DNA of 64,000 bases from ZC4RG20 sp963782445 (GTDB taxonomy: Bacteria; Pseudomonadota; Gammaproteobacteria; Steroidobacterales; Rariloculaceae), in contig CAWAJM010000001.1 of NCBI GenBank assembly GCA_963782445.1, positions 2,046,001 through 2,110,000 on the forward strand, given 5' to 3'. The position numbers were made by a program, and so were the translations under genes. This document shows positions 40,947 to 49,486 of this stretch, in pieces (the stretch's first letter is position 1; every line of letters begins with the position of its first letter). The notes below the pieces were generated by a model. It saw only the letters and a program-made list of their open reading frames with translations, did no database searches and was not told the DNA's origin.

Positions 40947-41496
40947 CGGCTCGATTCGCGGGCGCGGGCAGCGCGGCTTCTCCCTGCTCGAGCTGCTCAT
41001 CGTCGTCACGATCATCGGCATCTTCGCCGGCATGGCGGTTCTTTCGCTCGGCGTCCTCGGCAACGACCGCGAGATCGAGCATGAGGCGCTGCGCCTCAAG
41101 AGCCTCATCGACTTCGTGCACGAGCAGGCCGTCATGCAGTCCCGCGACTACGGCGTGCTCTTCACGGACGACGGCTACCGCTTCTACGTCTACGACTACG
41201 ACGAGATGAAGTGGGTCGACGCCCCGGAGGCCGATATCCTCGGGGCGCATTCGCTCAAACAGCCGCTCGCCATGTCGCTCAAGCTCGAAGACCGCAAGCT
41301 CGTGCTCGATACGGGCAGCAAGCCCAAGGATCCGCTCAAGCAGCCGGAGCCCCAGGTCGTGATCCTCTCGAGCGGCGAGATGACGCCGTTCGAGGCCGAC
41401 ATCTACCGCGACGTCGCGGGCGGCCGTTTCGTGCTCACGGCCGGTTTCGACGGCAAGATCGAGATCAAGCAGAATGGCTTCGGTAAGGGTGCGTAG
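40915..41496 (+). CDS. gspH: Type II secretion minor pseudopilin GspH
   Basis: GspH is a minor pseudopilin. The prepilin site is QRG-FSLLELLIVVTIIGIF; the rest forms a GspH-type beta domain (SLIDFVHEQAVMQSRDYGVLFTDDGYRFYVYD). The gene overlaps the end of gspG. Three starts are possible, GTG 40900, GTG 40909 (GGAAGG eight bases upstream) and ATG 40915; the ATG is given here. Confidence 0.9.
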   Translation: MPISAIGTSTSGSIRGRGQRGFSLLELLIVVTIIGIFAGMAVLSLGVLGNDREIEHEALRLKSLIDFVHEQAVMQSRDYGVLFTDDGYRFYVYDYDEMKWVDAPEADILGAHSLKQPLAMSLKLEDRKLVLDTGSKPKDPLKQPEPQVVILSSGEMTPFEADIYRDVAGGRFVLTAGFDGKIEIKQNGFGKGA

Positions 41497-41986
41497 CAGG
41501 CCCGCTGCCAGACGGCGCGAGAGGCCCGGCCGGCGGGCCGTCCATGCCGCGGGCATGCGCGGCTTCACGCTCATCGAAGCCATGGTCGCGCTCGCAATCG
41601 TCGCGCTCGGCATGATCGCCGTCTTCATGCAGCTCGGCCGCTATGCCGAGAGCGCTGTCCACATCGAGGACAAGACGATCGCGAGCTGGATCGCGACGAA
41701 CCGCATCACCGAGCTCAGCGTCGCGAGCACGTGGCCGGCGCTCGGCAAGGACCAGGACGACGTCGATTTCGGCGGCCGCATGTGGCATGTGCGCGTGGAG
41801 GTCAAGAAGACCCCGGTCGACAACCTGCGCCGCGTCAACGTCGCCGTCTCGCTGACCGACTCACCGGACGCCGTCATCGACAAGGTCTCCGGCTTCATCG
41901 AGCCCCCGGTGCCGCCCGGCTTCGGGCAAGTCCACTGGCTCACGGCCGGCCGCGCCCAGCCCGGCCCGCAGGGGACGCGCAAGTGA
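41474..41986 (+). CDS. gspI: Type II secretion minor pseudopilin GspI
   Basis: GspI initiates the pseudopilus tip with GspJ and GspK. The prepilin site is MRG-FTLIEAMVALAIVALG; the GspI pattern IASWIATNRITELSVA follows. The ATG at 41474 overlaps gspH and gives a long basic leader; an ATG at 41555, directly before the cleavage site, is the alternative. The end overlaps the GTG start of gspJ. Confidence 0.9.
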   Translation: MASVRVRSRPAARRRERPGRRAVHAAGMRGFTLIEAMVALAIVALGMIAVFMQLGRYAESAVHIEDKTIASWIATNRITELSVASTWPALGKDQDDVDFGGRMWHVRVEVKKTPVDNLRRVNVAVSLTDSPDAVIDKVSGFIEPPVPPGFGQVHWLTAGRAQPGPQGTRK

Positions 41987-42603
41987 ACGGCCTGCGCGGC
42001 CGCGAGCCCGGTTTCACGCTCATCGAGATGCTCGTCGCGATGGCGATCGTGGCCGTCATCGGCGTCATGGCGCTCGGCGGACTCAACACCGTTATTAAGG
42101 AGCGCGACGCGGCGAAGGCCCACGCGGAGCGCTGGCGCGAGATTCAGTTCGCCATGCGCATGATCGAGCAGGATCTCTCCGAGATCCATCCGCGGCCGAC
42201 GCGCGACGAACTCGGCGAGACATTCGAGCCGGCCGTGCTCTCCAACCCCGATGCGCAGTACGCGCTCGAGTTCAGCCGCGGCGGCTGGACGAACCCGGCG
42301 GGCTTTAAGCGCGGCAGCGTGCTGCGCGTCGCCTATGTGCTCGACGACGACAAGCTCGAGCGCCTCTACTGGCCCGTCATGGACCGGACCCTGTCCACGC
42401 CGCCCGTGAAGGAAGAGCTCTTGACCGGCGTCGACAAGCTCGACATCCGCTTTCTCGACCCTAACGGCGAATGGCAACCGCAGTGGCCGCCCGTCGGCGC
42501 GGCCGGACCGGAGGCGCTCGTCTCGCGGCCGCGGGCGATCGAGATCAAGATCGATCTGCACGGGTTCGGCACGATCCGGCGCCTCGTGGAGACGAGCAGC
42601 TGA
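41983..42603 (+). CDS. gspJ: Type II secretion minor pseudopilin GspJ
   Basis: GspJ is a tip pseudopilin. The 206-residue product has the prepilin site EPG-FTLIEMLVAMAIVAVIG, the helix RWREIQFAMRMIEQDLSEIHPRP and strands such as RGSVLRVAYVLDDDKLERLYW. It starts at a GTG overlapping the gspI stop (GTGA) and shares one base with gspK. Confidence 0.93.
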   Translation: MNGLRGREPGFTLIEMLVAMAIVAVIGVMALGGLNTVIKERDAAKAHAERWREIQFAMRMIEQDLSEIHPRPTRDELGETFEPAVLSNPDAQYALEFSRGGWTNPAGFKRGSVLRVAYVLDDDKLERLYWPVMDRTLSTPPVKEELLTGVDKLDIRFLDPNGEWQPQWPPVGAAGPEALVSRPRAIEIKIDLHGFGTIRRLVETSS

Positions 42604-43529
42604 TGCGTGGGCCGCGCCGGCAACGCGGGGTCGCCGTCCTGACCGCGATGCTCGTCGTCGCGATCGGGACGATCATCGCGACCAACCTGCTCTGGGACGC
42701 GACGCTCGACCAGCGCCGCACGGCTGCCGCCCTGGCGGCCGACCAGGGGCTCATGTACGTACAAGGCGCCGAGGCCTGGATCGGCGACATCCTGCGTCAG
42801 GATCTCGTGAAATCTCCGGACAGCGACAACCTCGGCGAGGACTGGGCGACGCAGCTGCCGCCGCTGCCGATCGACGGCGGCACCATTCAAGGGCGCGTCG
42901 AGGACCTGCAGGGCCGCTTCAATCTCAATAATCTGATTCAGAACGACGGCAAGGAGGACCCGATCGAGGTCGCGCAATTTCAGCGCCTGCTCAAGCTCGT
43001 CGGGCTCGACCCGGCGCTGTCCGGCGCCGTCGTCGACTGGCTCGACCCGGATGGCGACGCCCACTTTCCCTCGGGCGGCGAAGACAGCGTCTATGCCGAC
43101 GCGGACCCCCCCTACCGTACGCCGAACACGATGATCACGACGCCGACGGAGCTCATGGCCGTGAAGGGCTTCGATAAAGAGAGTTACGCGAAGCTCGCCC
43201 CTTACGTCACGGCTCTGCCGCGGGGCACGAAGCTCAACGTCAACACGGCCTCCGACGTCGTTCTGGCTTCGCTCTCGGATACACTCGACATCGCGACGGC
43301 CGATTCGCTCATCGAGGAACGGGGCGATACGGGCTTTCCCGACATCAACGGGGCCTTTCAAGGCCTCGTCGATTCCGACGTACTGCAGCGCATCGACGGC
43401 GTCACGGAGCATTTCATGCTGACGGCGACGATTACGCTTGGAGATTCGCGAATGACTTTTCACTCGGTACTGCAGCGCGACCCCAGCGGGCTCACGCGCA
43501 CCCTGTTTCGCAGCTTCGGCACCGAATGA
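42603..43529 (+). CDS. gspK: Type II secretion pseudopilin GspK
   Basis: GspK caps the pseudopilus. The 308-residue product has an N-terminal hydrophobic helix without the Glu5 of other pseudopilins (RG-VAVLTAMLVVAIG), which is characteristic of GspK. The domain VEDLQGRFNLNNLI, VVDWLDPDGDA and KLNVNTASDVVLASL are family motifs. The order and overlaps with gspJ and gspL are standard. Confidence 0.94.
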   Translation: MRGPRRQRGVAVLTAMLVVAIGTIIATNLLWDATLDQRRTAAALAADQGLMYVQGAEAWIGDILRQDLVKSPDSDNLGEDWATQLPPLPIDGGTIQGRVEDLQGRFNLNNLIQNDGKEDPIEVAQFQRLLKLVGLDPALSGAVVDWLDPDGDAHFPSGGEDSVYADADPPYRTPNTMITTPTELMAVKGFDKESYAKLAPYVTALPRGTKLNVNTASDVVLASLSDTLDIATADSLIEERGDTGFPDINGAFQGLVDSDVLQRIDGVTEHFMLTATITLGDSRMTFHSVLQRDPSGLTRTLFRSFGTE

Positions 43530-44761
43530 CCGTGGAGACGTTGATCCTGCGCCTCGACGCGGACGCCGCGACGGCCCGCTGGGCCGTGTTCGACGCGGAC
43601 GGCCGCCTCATGTCGGCGCCCGCGGCCGGGCCGCTGGGCGACGCCGTCGAGCCGGCCCGCGGCCGCCGGCTCGTCGTGCTCGTCCCCGGGCTCGATGTCG
43701 TCACGACGGAGACGGCGCTGCCGAATCTCGGCGCGGCGCGGCTCCGCAAAATGCTGCCCTACTCGCTCGAAGACACGCTGGCCGAGGACGTTGATAACCT
43801 CTTTTTCGCCGTCGGCCCGCGCGGCCCCGAAGGCGCGGTCGCGGTGGCCGTCGTTGCGCGCGATCACCTCGAGCGCTGGCTCGCGGCCCTCGCGGCCGCC
43901 GGCCTGTTGCCGCAGGCCGTCTATGCCGACGCCGATGGCGTGCCGGATACTCCGGGCACGCTGACGCTGCTCATGGAAGGCGAACGGATTTATGGGCGGG
44001 CGCCCGGCCGGCCGCCGTTCGTTTTCGAGAGCCTGCCGCTCGCGGGGCTCCTCGATACGCTCCAGGCAGACGAGAAGACGCCCGAGTACGGTCACGTTGT
44101 CGTCTATCTGGACGCCGAGGCGCAGCAACTGCACGAGCACGATCTGCGTGCGCTGCCGGAGCGCGTCTCGAGCACGGACGTGAAGCTCATGGCCGACAGC
44201 GCGTGGTGCCGCCTCGCGGCGACGCTGACGCACAGCCCCGGCATCAATCTGCTGCAGGGCCCCTATGCGCCGAAGTCCAACTGGGCTGCGGCCGTGCGGC
44301 CTTGGCGGCTCGCGGCCGGCCTCGTGCTCGCGGCCGCCCTGCTCGGCTTCGTCGGCCGCGGCGCCGAATACCTCGCGCTGCGCCACGAGGACAACGCGCT
44401 GACGGCGGTCCTCGCCGCCGACTGCCGCCGTAGCCTCGGCGCGGCCGAGCTCAGGCGCTGCGAGGCGGAAGTGCGCCGCCGCCTCGGCGCGAATGCCGCG
44501 CAAGCCGACGCGGGCGGTCCGAGCTTCCTCGGTGCGCTCGCCGCCGTCGCGGCTTCTGAGAACCCCAAGAGCCGCATCGAAGCGTTGAGCTACCGCAATC
44601 AGGTCCTCGATCTGCAACTCGTCGTGCCCGATGTCGCGGCGCTCAACACGTTCGTCGAGGACGTCCAACGCTCGAAGCGCTTCGCGGTCCGTATTCAGTC
44701 GACGAACCCGGGCAAGGACGGCGTCGAGGGCCGCGTACGGGTCTTGGGAGCGGGCCGATGA
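43526..44761 (+). CDS. gspL: Type II secretion protein GspL
   Basis: GspL links the cytoplasmic ATPase GspE to the inner-membrane platform. The 411-residue product has an actin-like cytoplasmic domain (MLPYSLEDTLAEDVDNLFFAVGP), one membrane helix (about residues 262-280) and a periplasmic ferredoxin-like domain with a coiled part. It overlaps gspK and gspM by ATGA-type junctions. Confidence 0.92.
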   Translation: MTVETLILRLDADAATARWAVFDADGRLMSAPAAGPLGDAVEPARGRRLVVLVPGLDVVTTETALPNLGAARLRKMLPYSLEDTLAEDVDNLFFAVGPRGPEGAVAVAVVARDHLERWLAALAAAGLLPQAVYADADGVPDTPGTLTLLMEGERIYGRAPGRPPFVFESLPLAGLLDTLQADEKTPEYGHVVVYLDAEAQQLHEHDLRALPERVSSTDVKLMADSAWCRLAATLTHSPGINLLQGPYAPKSNWAAAVRPWRLAAGLVLAAALLGFVGRGAEYLALRHEDNALTAVLAADCRRSLGAAELRRCEAEVRRRLGANAAQADAGGPSFLGALAAVAASENPKSRIEALSYRNQVLDLQLVVPDVAALNTFVEDVQRSKRFAVRIQSTNPGKDGVEGRVRVLGAGR

Positions 44762-45231
44762 GAGACTGGTTCATGAGTCGCGAGCCGCGCGAGCGCGTCG
44801 TGCTCGTCGTCGGCGGGGTCGCTGCGGCCGTCATCGTGTTCTGGGGGCTCGTCTGGACGCCGCTCGCGCGCGGCTCCGCCGAGCTGCACGCAAGCGTTGC
44901 GCACAAGAGCTCGCTGCTCGTCAACGTCCAGCGTGCCGCGGCGCTGAATCCTGCGGCGGCGCGCGGGCCGGCCCGCGCGGCGCCCGATTCCATGGTCGTG
45001 CTCGTCGACAAAACCTCCCGCGAACACGGCCTCGCGAGCGCGTTCACGCATACGCGGCCGGACGGCCGGGACGGCATCAACGTGACGTTTCAAAACGCTT
45101 CGTTCGATGCGCTCGTCGCCTGGCTGCTGGCGCTGAAGTCGGAGTACGGCGTCAACGTCGAATCGGCGTCCTTCAACGGCACGCAAAGCATCGGCCTCGT
45201 GAGCGGCCAGGTGCTGCTCCGGAGGTCGTAG
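44758..45231 (+). CDS. gspM: Type II secretion protein GspM
   Basis: GspM is a bitopic inner-membrane partner of GspL. The 157-residue product has a short cytoplasmic start (WFMSREPRERV), one membrane helix (about 15-34), and a periplasmic domain with VTFQNASFDALVAWLLALKSEYGVNV. Position and length fit the family. Confidence 0.9.
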   Translation: MRDWFMSREPRERVVLVVGGVAAAVIVFWGLVWTPLARGSAELHASVAHKSSLLVNVQRAAALNPAAARGPARAAPDSMVVLVDKTSREHGLASAFTHTRPDGRDGINVTFQNASFDALVAWLLALKSEYGVNVESASFNGTQSIGLVSGQVLLRRS

Positions 45232-45233
45232 CC

Positions 45234-46022
45234 GTGCCGGGAAGAGTCGCGTGGATCGGCCTCGGCGTCGGCGCTTATCTCGTCTTCCTCCTGGCTTCGT
45301 TTCCGGCCGCGACTGCCTACCGCTACGTCGAGCCCGCCGTCATGCGGCTCGCGGGCGCCGATCCGGGCGCGCTGAGGCTGACGGGCTTAGAGGGGACGCT
45401 GTGGTCCGGGCGCGCCGCACTCGGCTCCGCGGGCGGTTTCGCGCTGCACGATATTCGCTGGGAACTGAATGTGCCGAGACTCCTGACGGGCCGTGCGGCA
45501 GGGCATCTGCAGGCGGGCCTGCCCGACGGCTTCGTGTCCGCGGACGTGAGCGCCTCGCCGAGCCGCGTCGAGCTGCGCGGCGTCCGCGCGAGCACGAACC
45601 TGCCGTCCCTCGATGCGCTGCTGCCGATCAAAGGCATGCAGGGCCTCGTGAGCCTCACGCTCGACCGCGCGCGCGTCGAGAACGGCCGCCCGACGTCGAT
45701 CGTCGGTCAGGCTCGCCTCGCCCAGCTGGCCGTCCCCCCGCTCATGCCCGGCGCCGGCTCCACCCTCATCGCGCTCGGCAACTACGCCATCCAACTGAAG
45801 GATACAGGCGGCAAGGGCATCGCCGCCGCCTTCCACGACACGGGCGGCCCGCTCGAGGTTTCCGGCACCCTCACGCTAGATAGCCAGTACAACTATAAGC
45901 TGGAGGGCTATGCGGCGCCGCGTGCGGACGCGCCCAAGGAGCTCGTTCAGGGACTTGCGTTCATGACGGGGGAGCCGGACGCGAAGGGGCGGAGGCGGTT
46001 CTCGCTGAGCGGGTCGCTGTAA
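45234..46022 (+). CDS. gspN: Type II secretion protein GspN
   Basis: GspN is an accessory inner-membrane protein found only in some T2SS. The 262-residue product has one N-terminal helix (about residues 6-26) and a beta-rich periplasmic domain: ALRLTGLEGTLWSGRAAL, LHDIRWELNVPRLLTG, and a C-terminal GYAAPRADAPKELVQGLAFM. A GTG at 45234 has GGAGGT seven bases upstream and is clearly the start. The gene ends in the left arm of a long inverted repeat. Confidence 0.88.
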   Translation: MPGRVAWIGLGVGAYLVFLLASFPAATAYRYVEPAVMRLAGADPGALRLTGLEGTLWSGRAALGSAGGFALHDIRWELNVPRLLTGRAAGHLQAGLPDGFVSADVSASPSRVELRGVRASTNLPSLDALLPIKGMQGLVSLTLDRARVENGRPTSIVGQARLAQLAVPPLMPGAGSTLIALGNYAIQLKDTGGKGIAAAFHDTGGPLEVSGTLTLDSQYNYKLEGYAAPRADAPKELVQGLAFMTGEPDAKGRRRFSLSGSL

Positions 46023-46097
46023 GAGGAAGAAAAAAAGGGGTCAGAGCCCTTTTTCGTCGCAGAAAAAGGGCTCTGACCCCGTTTTTTTCTTCCTCTT
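46021..46097. repeat. Long inverted repeat built from two REP-like units, bidirectional terminator
   Basis: Arm one (46021-46055) and arm two (46062-46097) are inverted copies of 35 bases; they match completely except for one extra G at 46081. The loop is GTCGCA. Each arm holds the core GGGGTCAGAGCCC flanked by A/T runs and AAGAGGAAG. It lies exactly between the stop codons of gspN and the convergent helicase gene and extends into both. Confidence 0.9.
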
Positions 46098-49000
46098 CAG
46101 GGCGTCCAGCTCCGAAACGCCTGCTGCAGCGGGAAATACAGCCCTACCCTGACGGGGCGCGCGTCGATGGCCGCCATGCTGTGCGCGTAGCGCGCGAGCT
46201 GCGCGCGATAGCGCTCGACTTCCGAATCGAGAAAGGTCTCGACTTCGCCGCCTTCGTGCGCGCTGGTCTTGAAATCGATGATCCAGCGCAGCTCGTCGGC
46301 GACGAACGTCCGGTCGAGCTGCACGTGCTCGAGGCCGCGCTCGCCGCGCAGCGTGAGCCGCAGCTCCGAGGCCGCCTCCGTGTGGCGGTCGAGAATCCAG
46401 CGCCCCTTGGGGTCCTCGAGCACGCCCGTGAGCGCGCGCTCGACGCGCGCGGCAGCCGCTTCGACCTCGTCCCGGTCGAGGCCGAGCAATTCGAGCTCGC
46501 GCGCGAAGCGCGGCCGCGCTTCGGTGATGCGGGCGGCGCTCCAGCACTCGAGACCGGTATCCGCGATGCGGTGCAGGTAGGCGTGCACGACGGTGCCGAC
46601 CTGGACGGCGGCCTGCCCCGCCCATTCGAATTCCGGGCGCACGCCGGCCGTTGCGGCCGCGCTGCGGCGGGCGAGCACGCGCTCGGCGAGCCGCCTTTCG
46701 AGCGCGTCCGCGGCGCCGAAGCCGTCCGCCAGCCGGCGCAGGACGGGCTCGAAGGGCTCGGAGCGCTGCGCCTCGGCACACAAATCGTCGCCGTTCGCCC
46801 CAGCGGCCAGTCCTTGGCCCTCGTCCGCCGCCGCGCCGTTTCGAGTCGCTTCAAAGTGAACGGCGACACGCGGCCACAGCGGGCTCAGCAGTGTGCGTTC
46901 CGGCGGGGCATCGCGGTCGCCGGAGATGCGGCAGACGAGGTGCAGGCGCTCGCGCGCCCGGGTCGCGGCGACGTAGAGCAAGCGTGCACGCTCGGCCAGG
47001 TCGCGGCCGTTCTCCGCCCGCTCGACGAACCGGCACAGGGCTTCGTCGTCGCCAGGCCGCGGCAGCGGCGCCATGATGAAATCTTCGCTGCCGTCACGCG
47101 CGACGCGCTGCATATAGCTCAGCGCTCGGCGCCGCTCGCGGCGCGGCTCGCGCCCGAGTCCGAGCAGCACGACGGTATCGAACTCGAGCCCCTTGGCTCG
47201 ATGGATAGTCATGATCTCCACGCGGGCTTCGACCGGCGTCTCGGCCTGCCCGCGCGGCTTCGCGAACGCCTGCTCGAGTGCTGCGGGGTCGTCAACGTCG
47301 CCGCGGCGCGCGCAGTCTTCGAGGACCGCGAAGAATTGGTCGGCATAGGCCGCCTCGCCGGGCGCGTCGAGGCAGCTCGGGCCGTCGAGCGTCCGCCACG
47401 TATGCTCTACCCATTCCGCGAACGGTTCGCGGGCACGGCGTTCGAACGCTTCTTCGAACGCGATGCGCAGGTTCGCCAGGCGCGCCCGCGCATCGGCGTC
47501 GAGCCGGGCGAGCCGATCGGGATCCGCGATGAGCTCGGGCACGGTGCGCTCGCGATCGTCGCCGCAAAGCGCAGCGAGATCGGCCCAGCGCAGCCCGCAC
47601 CAGGGCGCGCGCAGCACGGCTAACCAGGCGATGCGGTCGGCCGGATGCGTGAGCGCGCGCGTGAGGCCGAGCAGATCCTGAACGGCTGGGTGCTCGTCGA
47701 GGGGATCGATCTCCACGGCGTGCACCGCGAGTCCCTTGGCCTCGAGATGCGCGTGCAGCCCGGCCAGGTGCGTGCGGCTCTGTACGAGCACGCCTATGCT
47801 AGCTTCGGGCGCGCGGGCCTGCTCGCGCTCGACGATAGAAATTGCCGCCGCGAGCTCTTCGTCGACGTCGTCGCTGCGCAGCGGATGCACGATGACGCCC
47901 GCAGCGTCGACGGCGTCGCGGGCCGCAACCGAAGGGCTGAAGCGCGCGGCGCCCGCCAAGAGGTCGTCCTCGGGCGGAAAGGCGCGCGCGAAAGTCTCGT
48001 TGGTCCAGGCGACGATCTGCGGGGCGCTGCGAAAGTTGCGCTGCAGCGTCAGCGGCTCGCAGCGAACGGCGCCGACGCCGACGGTGCGCACGCGCAGGAA
48101 AAGCGACATGTCGGCGTCGCGGAAGCGGTAGATCGACTGCATCGGATCGCCGACGAGGAACAGGCTGCGGCCGTCGCCGGGCTGCCAGCCGGACGTCAGC
48201 AGCTCGAGCAGGCGCAGCTGCGAGTGGGAGGTATCCTGGAACTCGTCGACGAGCACGTGCCGGATGCGCCCGTCCAGCGCGAGCAGCAGATCCGACGGCT
48301 CCTCGACGCGCCCGAGGGCCTGTTGCGCGGCGAGGGCCAGCTCGACGAAGTCGACCGTCTGTTTTGCGGCGAATATAAGACGGAGCTCGGCGGCCGCGTG
48401 TAGCAGTGTGCTCCGCAGCGCCGCCAGGGTGCTCCATTCGGTCGCGGAGTAACGCGGGGCCGGCAGCCGGCGCACGAACGCGAGCGCCTCGCGCGCGGCG
48501 TCGTCGGCCTCGAGTTCGCCGAGCAGCGCCTCGAGCCGGCCGCGCTCGAGAGCGTGTTTCGGCCCGAAGCCGAGCCTGCGGTCGAGGCGCCGGCGCCAGG
48601 CGTCATCGCGCGTCAACAGGACCTCCGCGATACCGCGCCACGCCTCGACGCGCGTAAAGAGCTCCGCCTCGGCCTCGCCGCCAGGCCGCCACGGGGCGAG
48701 AGTGTCCCTGCAGCGCTCGTCCGCGGCGTGCTCGGCGGCATGCCGCAGCAGCGGCACGAGCGCCGCGCGCACCCAGGCCGGCACGTCGACGGCCGCCGCC
48801 TCGAGCTCCTCGCCGACGAGCCGCGCGAGCGCACGCTCGAGCAGTTCGCGCAGCGCGTCAGCGTCCGCGCCGACGAAGTATGGCAGCCATTGCTCGCGGC
48901 GCGGCAGCAGCTCGGCGAGCATGCGTTCGAGCCGCAGGACGTCGTTGTCGAGCGCGCCGAGCAGCCCGCGCAGGCTCGCCGCGACGCCGTCGCCGGCGTC

Positions 49001-49486
49001 GAGCTCGGCCACGGTGCGCTCCGCGGCCTCGCGATACAGCGCCTCGGCATCCTCGGCGATGCCGGCGCCCGCGACGCCCGAGGCGAGCACCGGCAGGCGC
49101 CGTGCCAGCCAGGCGTTCATCGCGTCGAGCGTCTCGATGCGCATGCGTTCGGGCGAGCTCGTGAGCGACCAGCCGCGGGCGGCGTCGCGCGCGAGCGCGG
49201 CCCGCGCGAGTCGGTGCGTCACGGCCTCGTGCGCCCGGGCCGGCGCACGGCCCGCCTCGGCGGCCTCGAGCGCGGCGGCCACGCGGCTGCGCATCTCCGC
49301 GGCGGCCTTGCGCGTGAAGGTGATCGCGACGATCTGCTCGGGCTCCTCGACGGTCGCGAGCAAGGTGAGATAGCGCTGTATGAGCAGCTCCGTTTTGCCG
49401 GAGCCCGCCGGCGCCTGCACGACGAACGAGCGCGTCGGGTCCAGCGCCGCCTCGCGCGCGCGCTGATCGGCGGCCGCGCTCACCAT
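46097..49486 (-). CDS. AddA-like UvrD-family helicase/nuclease
   Basis: This is the helicase-nuclease subunit of an AddAB-type complex that resects double-strand ends for recombination. The 1129-residue product has Walker A in VVQAPAGSGKTELLIQRYL, motif Ia AITFTRKAAAEMR, motif II HVLVDEFQDTSHSQLRLLELL, motif III VGDPMQSIYRFRDADM, motif V TIHRAKGLEFDTVVL and motif VI RLLYVAATRARERLHLV. A C-terminal nuclease domain has VADELRWIIDFKT. Start is the ATG at 49486, overlapping the stop of the upstream nuclease gene; a GTG at 49498 is possible. Confidence 0.92.
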   Translation of the reverse strand: MVSAAADQRAREAALDPTRSFVVQAPAGSGKTELLIQRYLTLLATVEEPEQIVAITFTRKAAAEMRSRVAAALEAAEAGRAPARAHEAVTHRLARAALARDAARGWSLTSSPERMRIETLDAMNAWLARRLPVLASGVAGAGIAEDAEALYREAAERTVAELDAGDGVAASLRGLLGALDNDVLRLERMLAELLPRREQWLPYFVGADADALRELLERALARLVGEELEAAAVDVPAWVRAALVPLLRHAAEHAADERCRDTLAPWRPGGEAEAELFTRVEAWRGIAEVLLTRDDAWRRRLDRRLGFGPKHALERGRLEALLGELEADDAAREALAFVRRLPAPRYSATEWSTLAALRSTLLHAAAELRLIFAAKQTVDFVELALAAQQALGRVEEPSDLLLALDGRIRHVLVDEFQDTSHSQLRLLELLTSGWQPGDGRSLFLVGDPMQSIYRFRDADMSLFLRVRTVGVGAVRCEPLTLQRNFRSAPQIVAWTNETFARAFPPEDDLLAGAARFSPSVAARDAVDAAGVIVHPLRSDDVDEELAAAISIVEREQARAPEASIGVLVQSRTHLAGLHAHLEAKGLAVHAVEIDPLDEHPAVQDLLGLTRALTHPADRIAWLAVLRAPWCGLRWADLAALCGDDRERTVPELIADPDRLARLDADARARLANLRIAFEEAFERRAREPFAEWVEHTWRTLDGPSCLDAPGEAAYADQFFAVLEDCARRGDVDDPAALEQAFAKPRGQAETPVEARVEIMTIHRAKGLEFDTVVLLGLGREPRRERRRALSYMQRVARDGSEDFIMAPLPRPGDDEALCRFVERAENGRDLAERARLLYVAATRARERLHLVCRISGDRDAPPERTLLSPLWPRVAVHFEATRNGAAADEGQGLAAGANGDDLCAEAQRSEPFEPVLRRLADGFGAADALERRLAERVLARRSAAATAGVRPEFEWAGQAAVQVGTVVHAYLHRIADTGLECWSAARITEARPRFARELELLGLDRDEVEAAAARVERALTGVLEDPKGRWILDRHTEAASELRLTLRGERGLEHVQLDRTFVADELRWIIDFKTSAHEGGEVETFLDSEVERYRAQLARYAHSMAAIDARPVRVGLYFPLQQAFRSWTP

